Source: Plectrocnemia conspersa
Lineage: Eukaryota; Arthropoda; Insecta; Trichoptera; Polycentropodidae
Length of the DNA: 64,000 bases
Reading direction: 5' to 3'
Assembly: GCA_009617715.1 (NCBI GenBank)
Contig: VTFK01000305.1
Coordinates: 186,001-250,000, forward strand
Shown here: positions 26,901 through 41,900 of the stretch, in pieces
Layout: each line of letters starts with the position of its first letter
How positions within the stretch are numbered: the stretch's first letter is position 1
Made by a program: the position numbers and the translations under genes
Notes under the pieces: model-generated
Database searches by the model: none
What the model saw: the letters and a program-made list of their open reading frames with translations, nothing else
Told to the model about the DNA's origin: nothing

Positions 26901-29900
26901 TCTTCGAGTTAGCAGTTCCTCTGTAATACTTTCACGTACATGTTCAACAGTTGCCTCATTTGTCCAGACCATTTCAAGTCGGAAACATCCCTTGGCTCTT
27001 ATAAAACATTATTTATAGCATTAAAATGTTAACAATATGTTCTTTGTGTAAGCTTAAAAATAATAAATTAAATGGTTGTTTTTTTAAGTAAAATAAATTG
27101 CTTAAACATTTATTGTTTATTTATATCTGAAAAAAAATAAAAAAAAATATATTTCGCTTTTAAAATAAAAAGTGAATTTTGTATCAACCTGTTAATAATT
27201 GTAGGTCGGTTACGGTAGCAATTAAAAAATAGTTTTAAAGTTAATACCACATTGAAGTCACTGTAATTCGACCGTATTTCAAAATATTGGCCACTTTTAT
27301 ATAACAAACAATTGATTACCCCTTAAAGATTTATACGATAAATTTTTTTACATGGTTTTCCTCCTACAATTTTCACGGTCGCCAACATTTTATCCTTCTT
27401 GAAGATGTGGCTGAATTTATTTATACGAGTTTGTAATGGATTTTGAAAAAACCTTTGATAATGTATGCATTGATATTTTGCTGCTAAAATTCTCGAGCTT
27501 CGAAAAATCTGTAACCTAACTAGGTTATTTAAAAGATTGCTGTCATTTCGCGAATTATGGTCGCTACCTGTGAAATGAGTATTTCATCTCTTCTAGAGTT
27601 CCGCAGGGTTTCAAACTAGGGCCATTTTTGTTCCTAATATTCATAAACGATATAGACACGGCCATTACAAACTAACGTATAATTGTATGCTAGTGTCCGA
27701 ACGATTTCCAACTCATTGCCTTTGCAGACAGATCTAGATTCCTTGTGGAAATGGGATGCTGACAATGATTTACTTTCAGCATTCGCAAGTGCCATTTCAT
27801 GTCGTTTTCTAGATCTTTAATGACAGTGAAGTTTTCTTATTGCCTAGATGAAAATGAACTTAACTACGTATAAGGAGAAAGTGAAAATTCTTTATGCATT
27901 TAAATAATGTGACTTAGTTATAAAGTACTCAATGATTTGCGTCCATAAAATCACTTTAGTCCATAGTGATATAAAAACATGCTCTTTAATTTGAAACCCT
28001 TGCTAAGTAAAAAATTGTCTAATGATTCAAAATATTCAGAAAGGTTCAGTTAATATTATTTCCTCTATCTCCGTGCCTTTTTTTATTGCTTTGTGTTTTA
28101 ATTCGCTGTGTTCTTTTAGAAATATGTACATATATTATATTACTTAAGAAAGCTGTGGGCCATATTTCTATTCTTAAGAATTTCCAGCATTGAGTTCAGC
28201 ACTTACTCACTCACATTTTAATATGCTGGAATCGTTGATCTGTTCAGTGTCAGCTATGAGAATCATAAATTATGTGTACCATTATTTTCATTAAATGCAC
28301 GTTAAGTATTCACAAAAGAGCAAATATTTCAATAAAATTGTTAGATATTTACCAAACGTAGTAGAAGCCTATATTTGTGAAGAATACAACAAAATCAATG
28401 ACAGCTAGTGATATTTTTACTATTTTTAAAATAGTTGCCATGATATTTTAAAGTCATATTATCCCTATTCAAAAATATTCGAGTTGTTAGGCTTGACTTA
28501 ATATTCTTAAATTTTATCAAAGACTTGATCCTCTTATATAGGCATAGTCAAGAAATAAAACTATGAACTTAGAACAGGTCTAAAATGACTTTGGTTAATT
28601 GTTTCTAAAGTTAAATATGGTTTTAAAAGATCCACGATAATTGCAATGATTAAAAACGTGTTTCATAAAAACTATTCATCAACCTCGCATGGTTAGAAGT
28701 AGTGTTTCTTCTCGAGAATTTCTCAATAAAAATGTCAAATCGAGATTTAAATTATTATTTTATAAAGCATTTTTTAATATATCAAATTAAATTTTACGAA
28801 TATTTTTAAACGGTTTACAACCACTGCTCATTTTATAACGCTGCATAAGTAAAAGTGGATTCATGCCTTATATGCATACTTTTTTTAAGGTTTTAATAGG
28901 TGTCTGGGAATGACAAAAAATTGTTTACAAATTTTTAACACTCGAACTCGCCTTATTTTTGCTTAAGTAAATAGATAAGTAATGTTCGTGCTAAATGTTG
29001 AAAAACAGGCATACTTTCTCGGAAGATCGATAGTTTTGAATGACCAATTTTTTTTGCTGTTTTTATTGCTTTGACCGGCCGGCAATTTTATCTCTGCTTT
29101 TGTGATCTATTATGAATATTTTTCTTTTTCGATAATCCAAAAAAAGCTTTTTTTTTATATTGTTTTTGTAAAGTGGCAACAACTGTTATTGCCCATTGTC
29201 TCACAATTATTTTTGACAGCCTTAAAATTATTGTTAAAACTATTGGAAAATATCAATTCTGAACTAAACTCTAAATTTCAAGAGGCAATTAAAGATAAAT
29301 TATATATTTGAAGAAACTAAACATTGATGTCATTAATTAAATATTTGCAAAATCTAGAATCTTTCACCAGTCAAAAAAATGATGACTTCTTTAGTTTTTC
29401 TTCAAAAGCAGAAATATATAAAATGGAGATTATTTAATGGCTCAAGGAAATTTAAGGACCCTCGCAACTCCATTAAATCATTAGAATCCATTCAAGAAAT
29501 TGAAAATTTATCATTGGCCCAAAAATTCTTTCAGCCTTACATAGAGTAGCGTAAGAAAACCAACAACTTCTGGATTAATGGAAAAAGAATTCAAAAAAAT
29601 TTGACTCGATGACTAAGAGAACAAATAATTAACAGAGCCTATTTAAGCCTTGTTGTCGATTAAATCAAATCAACACAAAACAAGAGGAAATTTTCCAAGG
29701 TCAAACTTTTTTTCACTAAAAAAATAAGGATATTTGATTCTACTTAAAATGGCATGTGTTTTTTAAAGTGTTATTTTAAGAATAAAATTTAATAAGGTAT
29801 CAGCAAAACCTTACTGTATTACATACATTTTTTCATTCATCAAAATTCCCGAGAATTCTCTAGAAATATGAAAAGTTAAGTCGAGAATTCTCGTTTCTCA

Positions 29901-32900
29901 AAAAATTAGAATCATCGAGATATCAGAATATATTTCTATGAAACATAATTAATTCATGTTTGTAAACAATGTGATATTTTGCATGTAATATTATTTTTAT
30001 AGACATTGATGAACAAAATATGAATAAAACTAAGTCAAATATATTTTGTAAATATCTTAATGCATTCCACAAAGTTCTGACATTTCTTGTACTAATGTAA
30101 TGTGAAGATTTGCTACAATTTTATTTTTTATATTGTATAAACTTTTTAAATGTCTAGCGATCGTCTTCAAATCTTGTGTTAATAAAATATGTACATATAT
30201 TAGAACATTATATTTTAATGTTTTTTGAAGCTATAAATGACTTATATACTAAACCAATAACAAAATTTATGAAAACTGCTTTAAGCTGCAATATTTGTAC
30301 TTACATACATATATATGTATGTACATATGCATAGTTTTGTATAAAGCAGTGAAATATTTTTTTTCATATTACTAAGATATTCCATCATATCCGATTATAA
30401 TTTATCTTACCTATAGTCTATGTACGTAAAAGCAGCATAACTTAACATTACTCTATGTTTATGATATTACGTACTCACAGCGCTTGCTTCGACTCAATAT
30501 GATTTAGCACTGCTTTAAAATAGTAATAAAAACAATGATTCATAGTGCGTCTTAAATGCATAGATACTTTTAAAATCTACAAACATTAATATCTAAGTAA
30601 ATTGTATAGAAGAAAATATTATATTTTTATGTTTGTTATTATTTGATATTTTTACGAAAGCTCAATAAATAATTTGTTACAATACAATGTTAACCTTGGC
30701 CCACTCGATCGTAATACTTGTTTTCTCTTTGCGCGAAATCATCTCTAATGGCCTCCGTTCACGGACGGGCTGATTTTTCTATTGTCTCCGCCATATATCA
30801 CGAAATCAAAGCGAGACGAACTTGTTGCGAAGTATATATGATTTATATTGAAAATTTTAAGAGACCATCATCTTATTTTTATAGCCCCACAAACGGTCTC
30901 GAAACAGGGGCGTCGACCTGCTTCATTGCCGTGAAGATTGAGACTTTTCGGTCGGTGGGGATTTTCTTAAAATATGTATTATATAGGTCGTGTGTTGTTG
31001 TAATGGGGTGCTCAATCAAGAATGAACAGTTAATTAATATTGTGAAAAAAAAGTAATAATCACTTATTATTTTTATATTTTTTGTAAGATTTGAAATAAT
31101 GCTTAAATGAAATTAAGCAAATTTTATCAATTTTTTAGATCAAGTATCAAAATAGCTGTATCGATGTGACAATGAATAGTTTAACATCTACTAAATAATT
31201 TATCATTGGAATAATTAAAAATATACTGTAATAAATTTAGAGACTATACTAATTGATTTAATTCACGAAAGTCAATGGATTCATGTAGTATTATATTAAA
31301 GGATAATGAAATTTTAATTGTATTTTTTATTAATTGATTTTAAGAACTAAACTGTTTAATATACACATTAAAAAACAAGAAATAACTGTTAATTATTAAT
31401 TGTAAGCTCTTCTAAGATTTAAAAAAATATTTTCCTGAAACAGTTGTACAACACTAAGTTATAATAGTCAATGATCAAATTCAATAGATATATTTCTTAT
31501 GTCCATTTTTTGTGTTATACTTACATAAAACTGACATTTTGCAGTCAGTTTAGTACTTACTTTTTATCCATGTGTTTTAATATTTCCTCAAAATATTATT
31601 AGTTATGAATTATTGTAGTGTTAATTAAATTAAAATGAACTTATTTTTTTTTTACAAATATACCAAAGACCGATTTTTTACAATTTGTCAACAAAAAATG
31701 AGATTAATAATCCGAGACTAACCAATGAGATTCAGTCAGGCCATTTTAAAATAGCACACATAAAATATAATAACTGATGTCTTCAATCTATTTACATTAT
31801 TTCATACATATACATATTCGAGTCTATAATTTACAACGTTTAGACCAAAACATATCTAAATCGAGCCATTGAACCATTCAAAATCGACTTGGCATTCGAT
31901 TTTAGGAACAAATCGAAAGTCCAACTGTTGAATCGACGCAATGACATTGATGACAGATTTGTCTCGTGCTCTAGACAAAATGTGATTCATCGATTTGATG
32001 CGCATGTATTATATATGCAATGTATACACATGCACGATTATGTATGTACACACACGTGATATATCAATATAAAGTATAAGAGTATACCGCTCTGACGTCA
32101 ATGTTGACGATTTCGCCCGCTATTCTGGTCCATTTGGGATGTCTCGTGAATCTTCTTCATCTCGGCATTACCTACGTGGGGCGAATCGATTATCGTAAAT
32201 GTATCACTGGATAAGACTCACGTTAAAATCGATGCTTTCAGACGTTTTCTCGTTAGGTGTTACATTCACGATGTGGGGAAAAAAGGGTCAAAGATACCGC
32301 TTTTATATTTATTTATTCATTTATGAGTTGCGAAAGTGTTAATGTGACACGTCTCTTTATAAGATTTGATTTAATGACATTTTGTAAGTAGTACAGTTTA
32401 CATTACTTACTTAAGTCTTTATTTGGGCCATTGCCACATTAATTAGTTTCTTAACAGTTAATTTCCGTAGAAAATCATCTTATACGATTATATTTAACTT
32501 AATTTAGACTTAAATACAATTGAGCTTTTAGTTCTTTGGTTAGTGAGATTTTAGTAGGTACTAAAAATAAAATTATATAATAGTGTATTGTCTACTTAAA
32601 TTTACTCATTGATTGCCATTTTACTTATGTAGCTATTAGAGTAGGTGTCATATTATTTATTATAATTGAAAACAATTAGCTATTATTATTTATTTATTTA
32701 TTTGGGATTTTTTGATATAGGGGAGCTGCACGTGGACAGACGGAGTCGGCGGTCATCAAGTAGTTCTCAACAACAGTTCCATATTGGTCCTGAGTGAAGC
32801 TGAAAGACGCGGTTTGAGACAAGCAGCTCTGACTCGTCTTAGACAGCTGAACCTCGGAGCGCCACTTACCATTCCAGAAGGTATCTACCTACCTTATGCC

Positions 32901-35900
32901 ACATCCAAAGAACCCTTATGCCATATGTTCACAAAGGTTAAGTCCATTACCCGTGAATCTGGCATTAAAACCATATTTTAATAATATAAATATCTTAACT
33001 TTAGCTTTTTCACACAGAGTCCGCTACTTCATCTTCACACAAGCCGAAAAGGCGAGCTTATTTGCTGAAAAGGAAAGCGCTTACCACCGGTTTCCTCACA
33101 AAAGATGGAGATAAGGATAAAGGTGAGATTTTTATAGTAATATATAAAAGTATATAATTCGATGCTTATATACAATACATATGTATGAAACACGAGTAAC
33201 GATAACCCGACTTTCCATTAACTCATTCTCTATTTTCACGTATCAAAGTGCAGATCTTAAAATAAATAGCAATATAACGAATGCTTATCTTGTGAATCAC
33301 CGTAGCTGGAATTGTCGCTCTCGAACTGTTCTTTTTTTGTCATGAACGACAAATTGGAATTTGCTCTATTATTGTCCACTCACTCATTATCTTGTGTAGC
33401 TAAAAGCGGAGGTGTAATTAAATGATGATACATTATAAATGAGCAATTAGTTTAAAAATACATATATCTGATTGTGTGTTAGATTGCTTTAAATTAATAG
33501 AAATTTCTAGCTGCTTTTATAGAAGCAATTTCTCTAAATATAGCTATAAAATAATATAAGCATTTTTCAACGAAATAGTTCAACAGTTTTGATAAACAAG
33601 GCTTAGGTAAGGTTTAAAAATATTGTATTATTTTAATTTATTTAGTACTTCTTGAAACATTATTTTTAGAAATTCTGATTCGCCCATCTTGGTAGTTAAC
33701 GACGGTGCATTTTATTAATGATACTCTCATTGGTGGGCGGTTGACACGCCCATTCATTATTATTATTAGTCTCATTAAATAAAGCTTCTTCGGCTAGCAA
33801 GATAGTAGTAAATTGTAAAAAAAAATGCCTGAAACTTAACAACAACTTACACGTTATGGATGTCATTTACTGAATACCGATCTAAAAATATCTGACATAA
33901 CATTTTTATACAGTTTTTACATTTTAAGAATATCATCTTTTATGTGTTAATGCCACTTTTCACTTAATATATTGTGTAATATAGCAGATAAATATTTTTA
34001 TTTTTCTTAGGCTCTATAAACCTTAATATGTCATGGTTTTTTATCTCTAATATGTCCAGATCATCGTTGTTCTTCTTTATACATGCTCTGCTCATCTTAC
34101 TTTTTTTGATTTATAAAATCTGGTATTTTTTTATGGTGCGTCACCTCTTCCAGTTCATGATTTATTTTTTTTAATTTTCAGTCTTTTTTCATGTAATTAT
34201 TATTGTAGCAAAGATAAGACCGGTTAGAGTAGTCCGTTTACAAAAATCGTAAACAATTTTTTTGGTTTCAAATACTTCCGATTTCTATTAAAATTTTCCT
34301 GCATCTGGTCCGGATCCACGTTTGCGTCATTTTAAAAACATTTGAAAATATTCATACAAATTTAATTTTTAGCAAAATAGGGCAATTTCAAAGTTCTTAA
34401 ATAGTTAGATAAAATCTTAAAAAATAGGAAATTCCAATTTGCCATTTTTCTCGGGAAGGAGCATTATCATCAGCGTATGCTTCGTAATGTATCTGTGATT
34501 TTACTTTTAATTTGTGGATAACGGCTTGTAGAAAATGGTTAAATATCAATGTTGATAGAACATTATCCTGCTTTACACCTGATTTATATTCAAAAACATT
34601 CGTTGCCTGATTTTGTAGGTAAACTGAATTATTTTTCCAATCTTCCAAATATTTTACTTTTGACATAGATTAAAGATAAGCGATGTTATAAAATTACATT
34701 TCGTATTAGATTTTTGTTTACTTTTAAGGTCCCATTTTACGTATCTACTCTATAGTGATTTTTATGTTACAAAAAAATTAATCTGACTTATAAAGCAGAA
34801 GATTTGATAGTACATGATTTTTAATGTGTTATTTATATTTTATTTTTTAATTGCTATTTAGATCCATATTATAGACAGTGCTTATGAAACATGCTCATAC
34901 TTAAGCCAGATACTTCTGGACCTACCCGTATTTATAACGCTTTATTTACGATCGCGTAAATACACATCAAATCCGTAAAATTTACCGTAATATCGCCGTC
35001 AGAAATTGGCAAGTTACGATTTGTTTACTTGAATTATCATTCCGGGAACGCGTTTCTTGTTAAATACATGTGAACCGAAGAATGCGGAATGAATAATGAA
35101 TTAACGCAAAATTTTCTGCAATATTAATTTATATAAAACGCTTTTAATTCTTAAAATTTTATAAACGTATAAAATTGAGTTTTAATAATATTTCAAGTTG
35201 ATTAACGACGTGGTGTGTTAAGCTTCTAAGATTATTTATTTATCGTTCGTTTTATGTTAACCTGAGAACTCTTTGATACGCACCCAAAATGCTTTAATAT
35301 AATTATTCATTGCAAAGTAACAGTTTTTTTAGTATATAATAATAATAAAAATCACGTTAATTAATTTTAGAATAAACGTATATGACGTCAGAAAATGTTA
35401 AAAATAAATTATTCAATTCTACATAGATACATTATATTACTTTTATATTTGTACTAAACAACTTTAATGGATTACTGTTAAAATAACAAGTAATTGACAT
35501 ATCAACAAAAATGTGCCCGATATACCAGACTTTCATTAGTTATAATAAAATACGAAAGTGCTCTACATATTTAATAAAAATAAAATATTAATTTTAACAT
35601 TACTTATTTTGTAAAATAACATTATAAGTTGATATATTATTAAAAATGCATTGACACGATTTTTTTATTATTTATATACAGCTAATCAGGCCGAAAATAA
35701 CATTCGCTTGCTAGGTGTGGAGTAACACTAGAAGTAATTTAAAATAAAGCGATACAAATAAATAAAATACAATAACCTTAAAAAACTACAGAGCAGATTT
35801 TTTTAATATCAATAATTAGAAAAAATTGGCGTTTTAGAGTTTTTAGGCCAAAGGGACTTGACTTACTACCTTAACCATTACTATTGTTTTTAGTTTCGAT

Positions 35901-38900
35901 TTTTTTTGTTTTTAAATATTATACAAAATATTAAAAACTTATGAATAATTGACTATTAACAACTTAAGTTAGTGTTTTGATTTTAAAGTAAGTTTGATTT
36001 CATAGTCAAAACCCGAAAAATTATTTAAAATTATGATAAAAATATTGCCTTTAATTGTTTATAGTTAAATAGGTTCGTTAAATAAAGAACATGATATTTA
36101 TTAAATAAAATTCACCAAATGTCAACATCCAATAAAGCGATACATAAAGATAATGTTATAAAATCACTATTCAAAGCAATTAATTCACTATTATCTAATA
36201 CAAGTTAAATGTAATGATATTTAATTATATTCTGACGGCATATGTTACGCCAAATGATTTACAAGAGCAAAACTTAAATTTTTGTATTTAAAGTATATCT
36301 CTATTTAATATTAGTAAACAATAACAAGTTTGTTGTGCCAATAAGATGTATGTATGTTTTAATTATAGTGGGATCGTCAACTCACGCTGAATTTTCCTCC
36401 TCAATAAAACGTACTATATACTTATATTTTACGTCGTCCAAAAACTGCGCATATAACACTCAACTCAATGGATCCAATTGAAAACAATCTCAAAAGCTTT
36501 CATCTTGTTTACTTTCAAGACACTAAGAAATTTGACAACCCACTCGCAAAATACACGCATACCGATTGTCAAAAAGTAAATCGATTAGCTATGTAAATGC
36601 TACGGAATTGTGGATATATAAAATCAGGGAAGTAAAATTTAATATAATTAAATGGCTTGATTGACAAGTATTGACTATCTCTGTATTTAATCCTCTATTA
36701 GACATTCTATATTTTGATTGTAAAGCTCTACTATCGGTCTAAACATTACAGTTTTTGACTGACGTCTCTCAAAATAGTTGAGAGATGCCAAAACTCTTGA
36801 CCGTTCGATATAATTTATTTTAGTTAATAACACTGGTTCGTTACCTGAATTTTCTCTCACATGGCAACATATTCTTTCGAAGTATTGATTTTTCTGGGAA
36901 TTTTCGCGTTGTTCGGTTGTTTTGTTTAGCTAAGAGTGCTCGGGCAAATTAACGTTTGGCAGGATTCCCTCTTGGAAACAATGCGGAATCGTGGGCGAGG
37001 AGACAACACGAGGAATGCACGTGAAGTTTTTTTACTATTATTTTTTCAGAGTAGTAAAAAAAGGTCAATCGATAAAGTTTATAAAAGATTATTATAAAAA
37101 ATTATTGGATTTTCTTCAATATTATTTTCTATATCTAAAAATATTGTGATTTTGATGACGTCACTAATAATTACCAAATATATTGCTATGTTTTTTTGAA
37201 GTAATTAATGGTTAGTATAGATTTTTAGCCATTCGCTTTGTATACATCGTAATGTAATTGTAATCAATAAGTTGTTCTAAAATATACACTATAAATTTCT
37301 TGCTGCGTAATATAGTATGGCGTTACCATTAAACGAATAATAAGTTATAAATTAAATTATCAAGTAAATGGATACATTTTTATATAAAGATGACTAAAAT
37401 TATTTATTGCTTTTATTTATATATTTTATTTTTGCCTGATCAGGCAAAAATATAAAATTTGTGTATCTTTTAATGTTATTTTTCTTTTATAAAAATTATG
37501 GACCTTTTCATTATTAGTTTTGTTAAAATGACTATATACAATAGTTAAAATATATGTTTATTATTAAATTAAATAATTACTATATATTAAGCAAAAATAC
37601 TATTCAATAAATCACAAATAGAATATTGAATGTATTTTAATAGTGCTCATTATAATTGCTTCCAATAATAGCAAAAATCGTTGGCGACTACTTTACAATC
37701 ATAATCGTCACGAGACATTTGAGCAGACAGTATTGTTTCGAAATATGTATATGTATTCTAGATCCGAGAGAGATCAAGGATGGTTCTAAAATTGAATACG
37801 GAAACTAATTGTGTCTCAGCAGACCCGTGATAATGGCCGTAATAAAATTTCTATCACAAGACAATTGATGACAACCGCGCACAAACGAACGTCATCCAAT
37901 ATTTTATATTATATTTTCGCTCTGGGTGAAATAAAGAGTGGGCCGAAAGTCTGGCGAATATTCCCGTTTTCATCTAAAGTTCTCTAAAATAACAATAATA
38001 TTACTGTTGTCTCAGATTTTATATTATTATTTTATTAAATAAAACATGAAGCTGCAAATATGTTAATGTATAAGTTTATTACAAATATTGTAACTTATGT
38101 TTGACCATGTTGTATTTATTTTAGTTTATATTAATTGCGCAGTTGAGTCAAAATAACTGCCACTATATCGTACGTTAATCTTGATTTTGATTAGCTTACT
38201 CTTTAATTCCACCAAAACCTGCAATATACATTGTTAATATTTTTAATTTCTGACTCGTGGTTTTGGCGCTGTATTGCATATCAACTCTAGTGGAAGCAGG
38301 CTCTCTTGTTTTAAGGACAGAGCCCCGGCGTCAGGCTCTGCGTGTGCTTTGGAGCGCCGGAAGTCTGATAGCATAGGCCCTCTTTAAAAGGCAGGTGCCG
38401 CAGTAGCGCTCTATGAGGCTTATATAAACTCAATCAGCAAAGGGCAAAGCCCCGGCGGTAGTCTTTCAGCTGTTAAAATCTCTATTGGCGCGTCATCGTT
38501 TCCAGCATATATCAAACAAAAACCAAATGATAAAAAAATGTTAAACAATTTAGAGCTTTACTTACTGAGCATGAAAATTTTGTTTACAAACAACTACTTT
38601 TTAAATTAATTTAAATCCGAATCCATAACTAAAAACTTGAGTATTATTTTTAAAATCGCTAATTTTAGTGTTGAATTGTTAAAACAATTATAAATAAAAA
38701 TTTAATATAATGGTTGGGCAAAATGCTTGCCAATTGCTTAACTTAATAAGATATTTATTGAATGCTTAATTCGACAGCAAAATAAAAATATATTATTCTG
38801 ATTTATTTAATTACTAATTTGTAATATAAAATTACAGTAAAAAAACTGCTTTTATATTTAAAACAGTTATCAAATACCAAATAATCATGATTTAGTAATC

Positions 38901-41900
38901 TTGATTTTATTAGCTTTTTTAAATGTTATTCTGATATTTTCTCAAATAACATCCCTATTTTATTATCGTTTGCAGAAATATACATATTTCTATATATTTT
39001 TAAACAATTTCTAAAGCCTTATTAAATACATATCTAAAGATCAATATACATTTATTTCTGTTTTTAACAATTTTAATTGCCTTAAATTTAAAATGCATAT
39101 TTGCGTGCTAATTATTTTAAATTTTTAAATTGTTAAGCTCATTTGCATCAGAAATCTAAATTTTAAAATTAATATGAGGGAGTAAAATAATAAATTTAAA
39201 ATCCAGGAAAATATAGTTAAATAAATATTAAAAGATATATCTTGAAGATGACAATAGGTTTGTCGTCCATAATATGAGGAAACTTGTGCTTTAAACAACA
39301 AAAGATGGATCTAATATATGACAAAAAAGTGGTGTCAACAATAAATATAAAAATTGTGCATGACCTCAGCGTTATTGCACAATAATCACAAATGTTTCAA
39401 ATTCAATAATAATCACTCATTACCGCAGCATAAGAACTCAACTCCTGTAAGAGTCAAAACACATCATAATATGCTTATGAAAGTTAAAATAAAAATCTGC
39501 AGTGAATCAGAAAAAAAATCTCTCTAAAATATAGAATCCAGGTTGACGCTTTTAAGAAAATTAATCAAAGAAGTTTGTGGATGGTCGCTAACATCCAAAG
39601 AAGCATTATTAAAATATATTGCCCATCTCCAATCTGGCCGTCTTCCAAAGCATGCAATTCTCTGATCAATCCGATACGCAACGATCAATCCAATCTAATC
39701 ACTCAAAGGTCACTCATATCGAAGGTCATCGATTACTAAGATGATAGAGAAGAATCCCCCAGATCGGTGTGGTCATTGAATGGTCGAGCAGAGCTGCTAT
39801 GCCATGGCATGGCAGCTCGGTCTAATTGCGGCACATTCCTCATTCACCAGAAATACCCGAGAGTCGCGCGACATCGTCCCGATCGCGGTGTCCAAAGACC
39901 GGAGAAGTAAATCGTACCAATGGCCTGTCGATAAACACAATAGGACCCAAAAAGTCAACTCAAGTATAAAATAGTAATACCCAAAATACATAAACGCGAA
40001 GCGCATGACCGTGATAAATCCCCAATCGCGCCATCGTATATCACTCGATGTGCTTCACGCGCGAAATCGTCACCTCTCGTGAATTTTGCATATTAAAATT
40101 CTTCATCAAGGTCTGCACGAAAAAAATATAATAAATTTATTTTTGTGTATAATGAAAATCAGGTGATTCGAGAATCGGGAGCAAAAATAAAATCAGGATG
40201 ATGTGTGCAATGTCATGTATATGAAGGCAATCTGTTTATGTTTAACAAATTGTAATGGGTGATATATTTATGATACTATTTCATACAGGTTTTACGTTCA
40301 TTATATCGCTAATTTGCCACAACAATGACGTGACTAAAAAAACATGAGTTTGTAGACAATGAAACGAAATAAAAACACTATGGTTCATTCAATAAATTAC
40401 ATTCTCACAAACTATAAACATAGCATACATACATTTCCCTACTGGGAGATTCTCAAGGATCTTACCTGGACCCTCTGCTCTTCTCGTTATTCAGTTACAA
40501 ATTAGAATTTTATTTTAAATGCCGATGATTTAAAATTGTTTAGATGCATGTGATTTGTTGCAGACTCTTTCTCTCTATAGTGATTTACATTATATGTGGA
40601 GATGGGCTTCCGTCAAGTGTACAGATCTCATTCACTAGCAATGTTTTATCTAAAAAAATTTTCACTAAGGATCCCAGAATCACTTTTGAGAGCCGGTTGA
40701 AGTTTTTTATACACATAAACAATTCGCTGAGTTCTCATAGAAAATTGTTTATCGCTAACCATTTCTTCAATATACTGAAAGTGCAGTTAGAAATCCAAAT
40801 ATTCTCAAATAATTGAAGTTTTGGTTTCCGGGACGATTTTACGAGTCACGATTGCGTCTTTTAATGATGCCTATTAGAGTCGGAAATTCCGCACTAGACG
40901 ACTCGGTTATGGCTGTCGCCATCTAGATCCATAAAACACTGGCATTGCACATTGATCAATTTAATGTCAGCTACGAGGAGTTGGTCTGGTTAGTATAATT
41001 TTAATATTATATTATTCTTTCCTTTATTTCGTCTTATATGCTATGTGTTATTCTACCCTATTATGACACATTTGGGCGACTTATTCTTAATTTAATTTAA
41101 ATAAATATAATATTATATATATTGTGAATCACTTTATACTTGAACCCTTTGAGTAATGAGTTAATTTGTTAATTTCTTAGTATACACCTGAGAGTGAGTT
41201 AATTTTACGTATATTCACATAATTATTAATGTTGTTATTTATTTACTATTGCATTTATAGTAAATTATAATAAAAAAATCAGTGATTCTATTACTTTTAT
41301 TGCTTTGATTTATTTTACTACTTTTCTGTATTGGTATGTTTTAATAATTTATTTTAACACTTGTCTATTAAATTTTTTAAATTTATTTTACATATTTATT
41401 ATAGATTTTTTAAATATTTTTTTATAAAATTATTATAAAATATTTTTTATTATGTTAATTTATTTCGTACTTTTGTATAGAAATCATTTACAAAAATTTA
41501 AATTAAAAAAATATTATTTAATTATAATGTTTTTTATTTCTTCAGTTACATATATAAATATATATAACAATTATATTATATGTAAATATATAGCTATCTA
41601 AGGTATCTCAAAACAGTGAGATATCGACCGCCGTACATGTACGGCGATGCTCCTCAAAAGGTCAAAGACGATATTTTGAAATATAATATTTATGTTTTAT
41701 TTTTATATACACGTGTATCACTAATTAAAGCCTAATCAGTTAATATAACTTTAATCAAAAAAAAAAATCTTGTGGTACGTAATTATCAGTATTTAAAAGC
41801 TTCTCAACACATCAACTTTACTGCGCTAAATTTATTATAAAAATGAGTACGGGTCTTTAAATTTTGGATATCAAAAAGGTTTCGGCGCGGTATTGCATGA

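Larger units (their letters stand above)
20956..32720. other. RhoGAP intron 1 (11.8 kb), repeat-bearing
   Basis: The intron runs from donor GTCTGT to acceptor GATATAG. It holds a Jockey-like LINE relic (24110-25105), a transposase relic on the minus strand (26220-26990), a second LINE relic (27360-28290) and repeat A in reverse (28700-29080). A near-palindrome at 22796-22817 and a TGACGTCA octamer at 32091 are noted under findings. A 112-codon frame at 30718-31056 has no recognisable motif. I see no nested gene. Confidence 0.6.

Noticed and set aside
30718..31056. 112-codon plus-strand frame in RhoGAP intron 1
   Set aside because: No motif, no splice-compatible ends, ordinary position within a repeat-bearing intron; it is likely chance.
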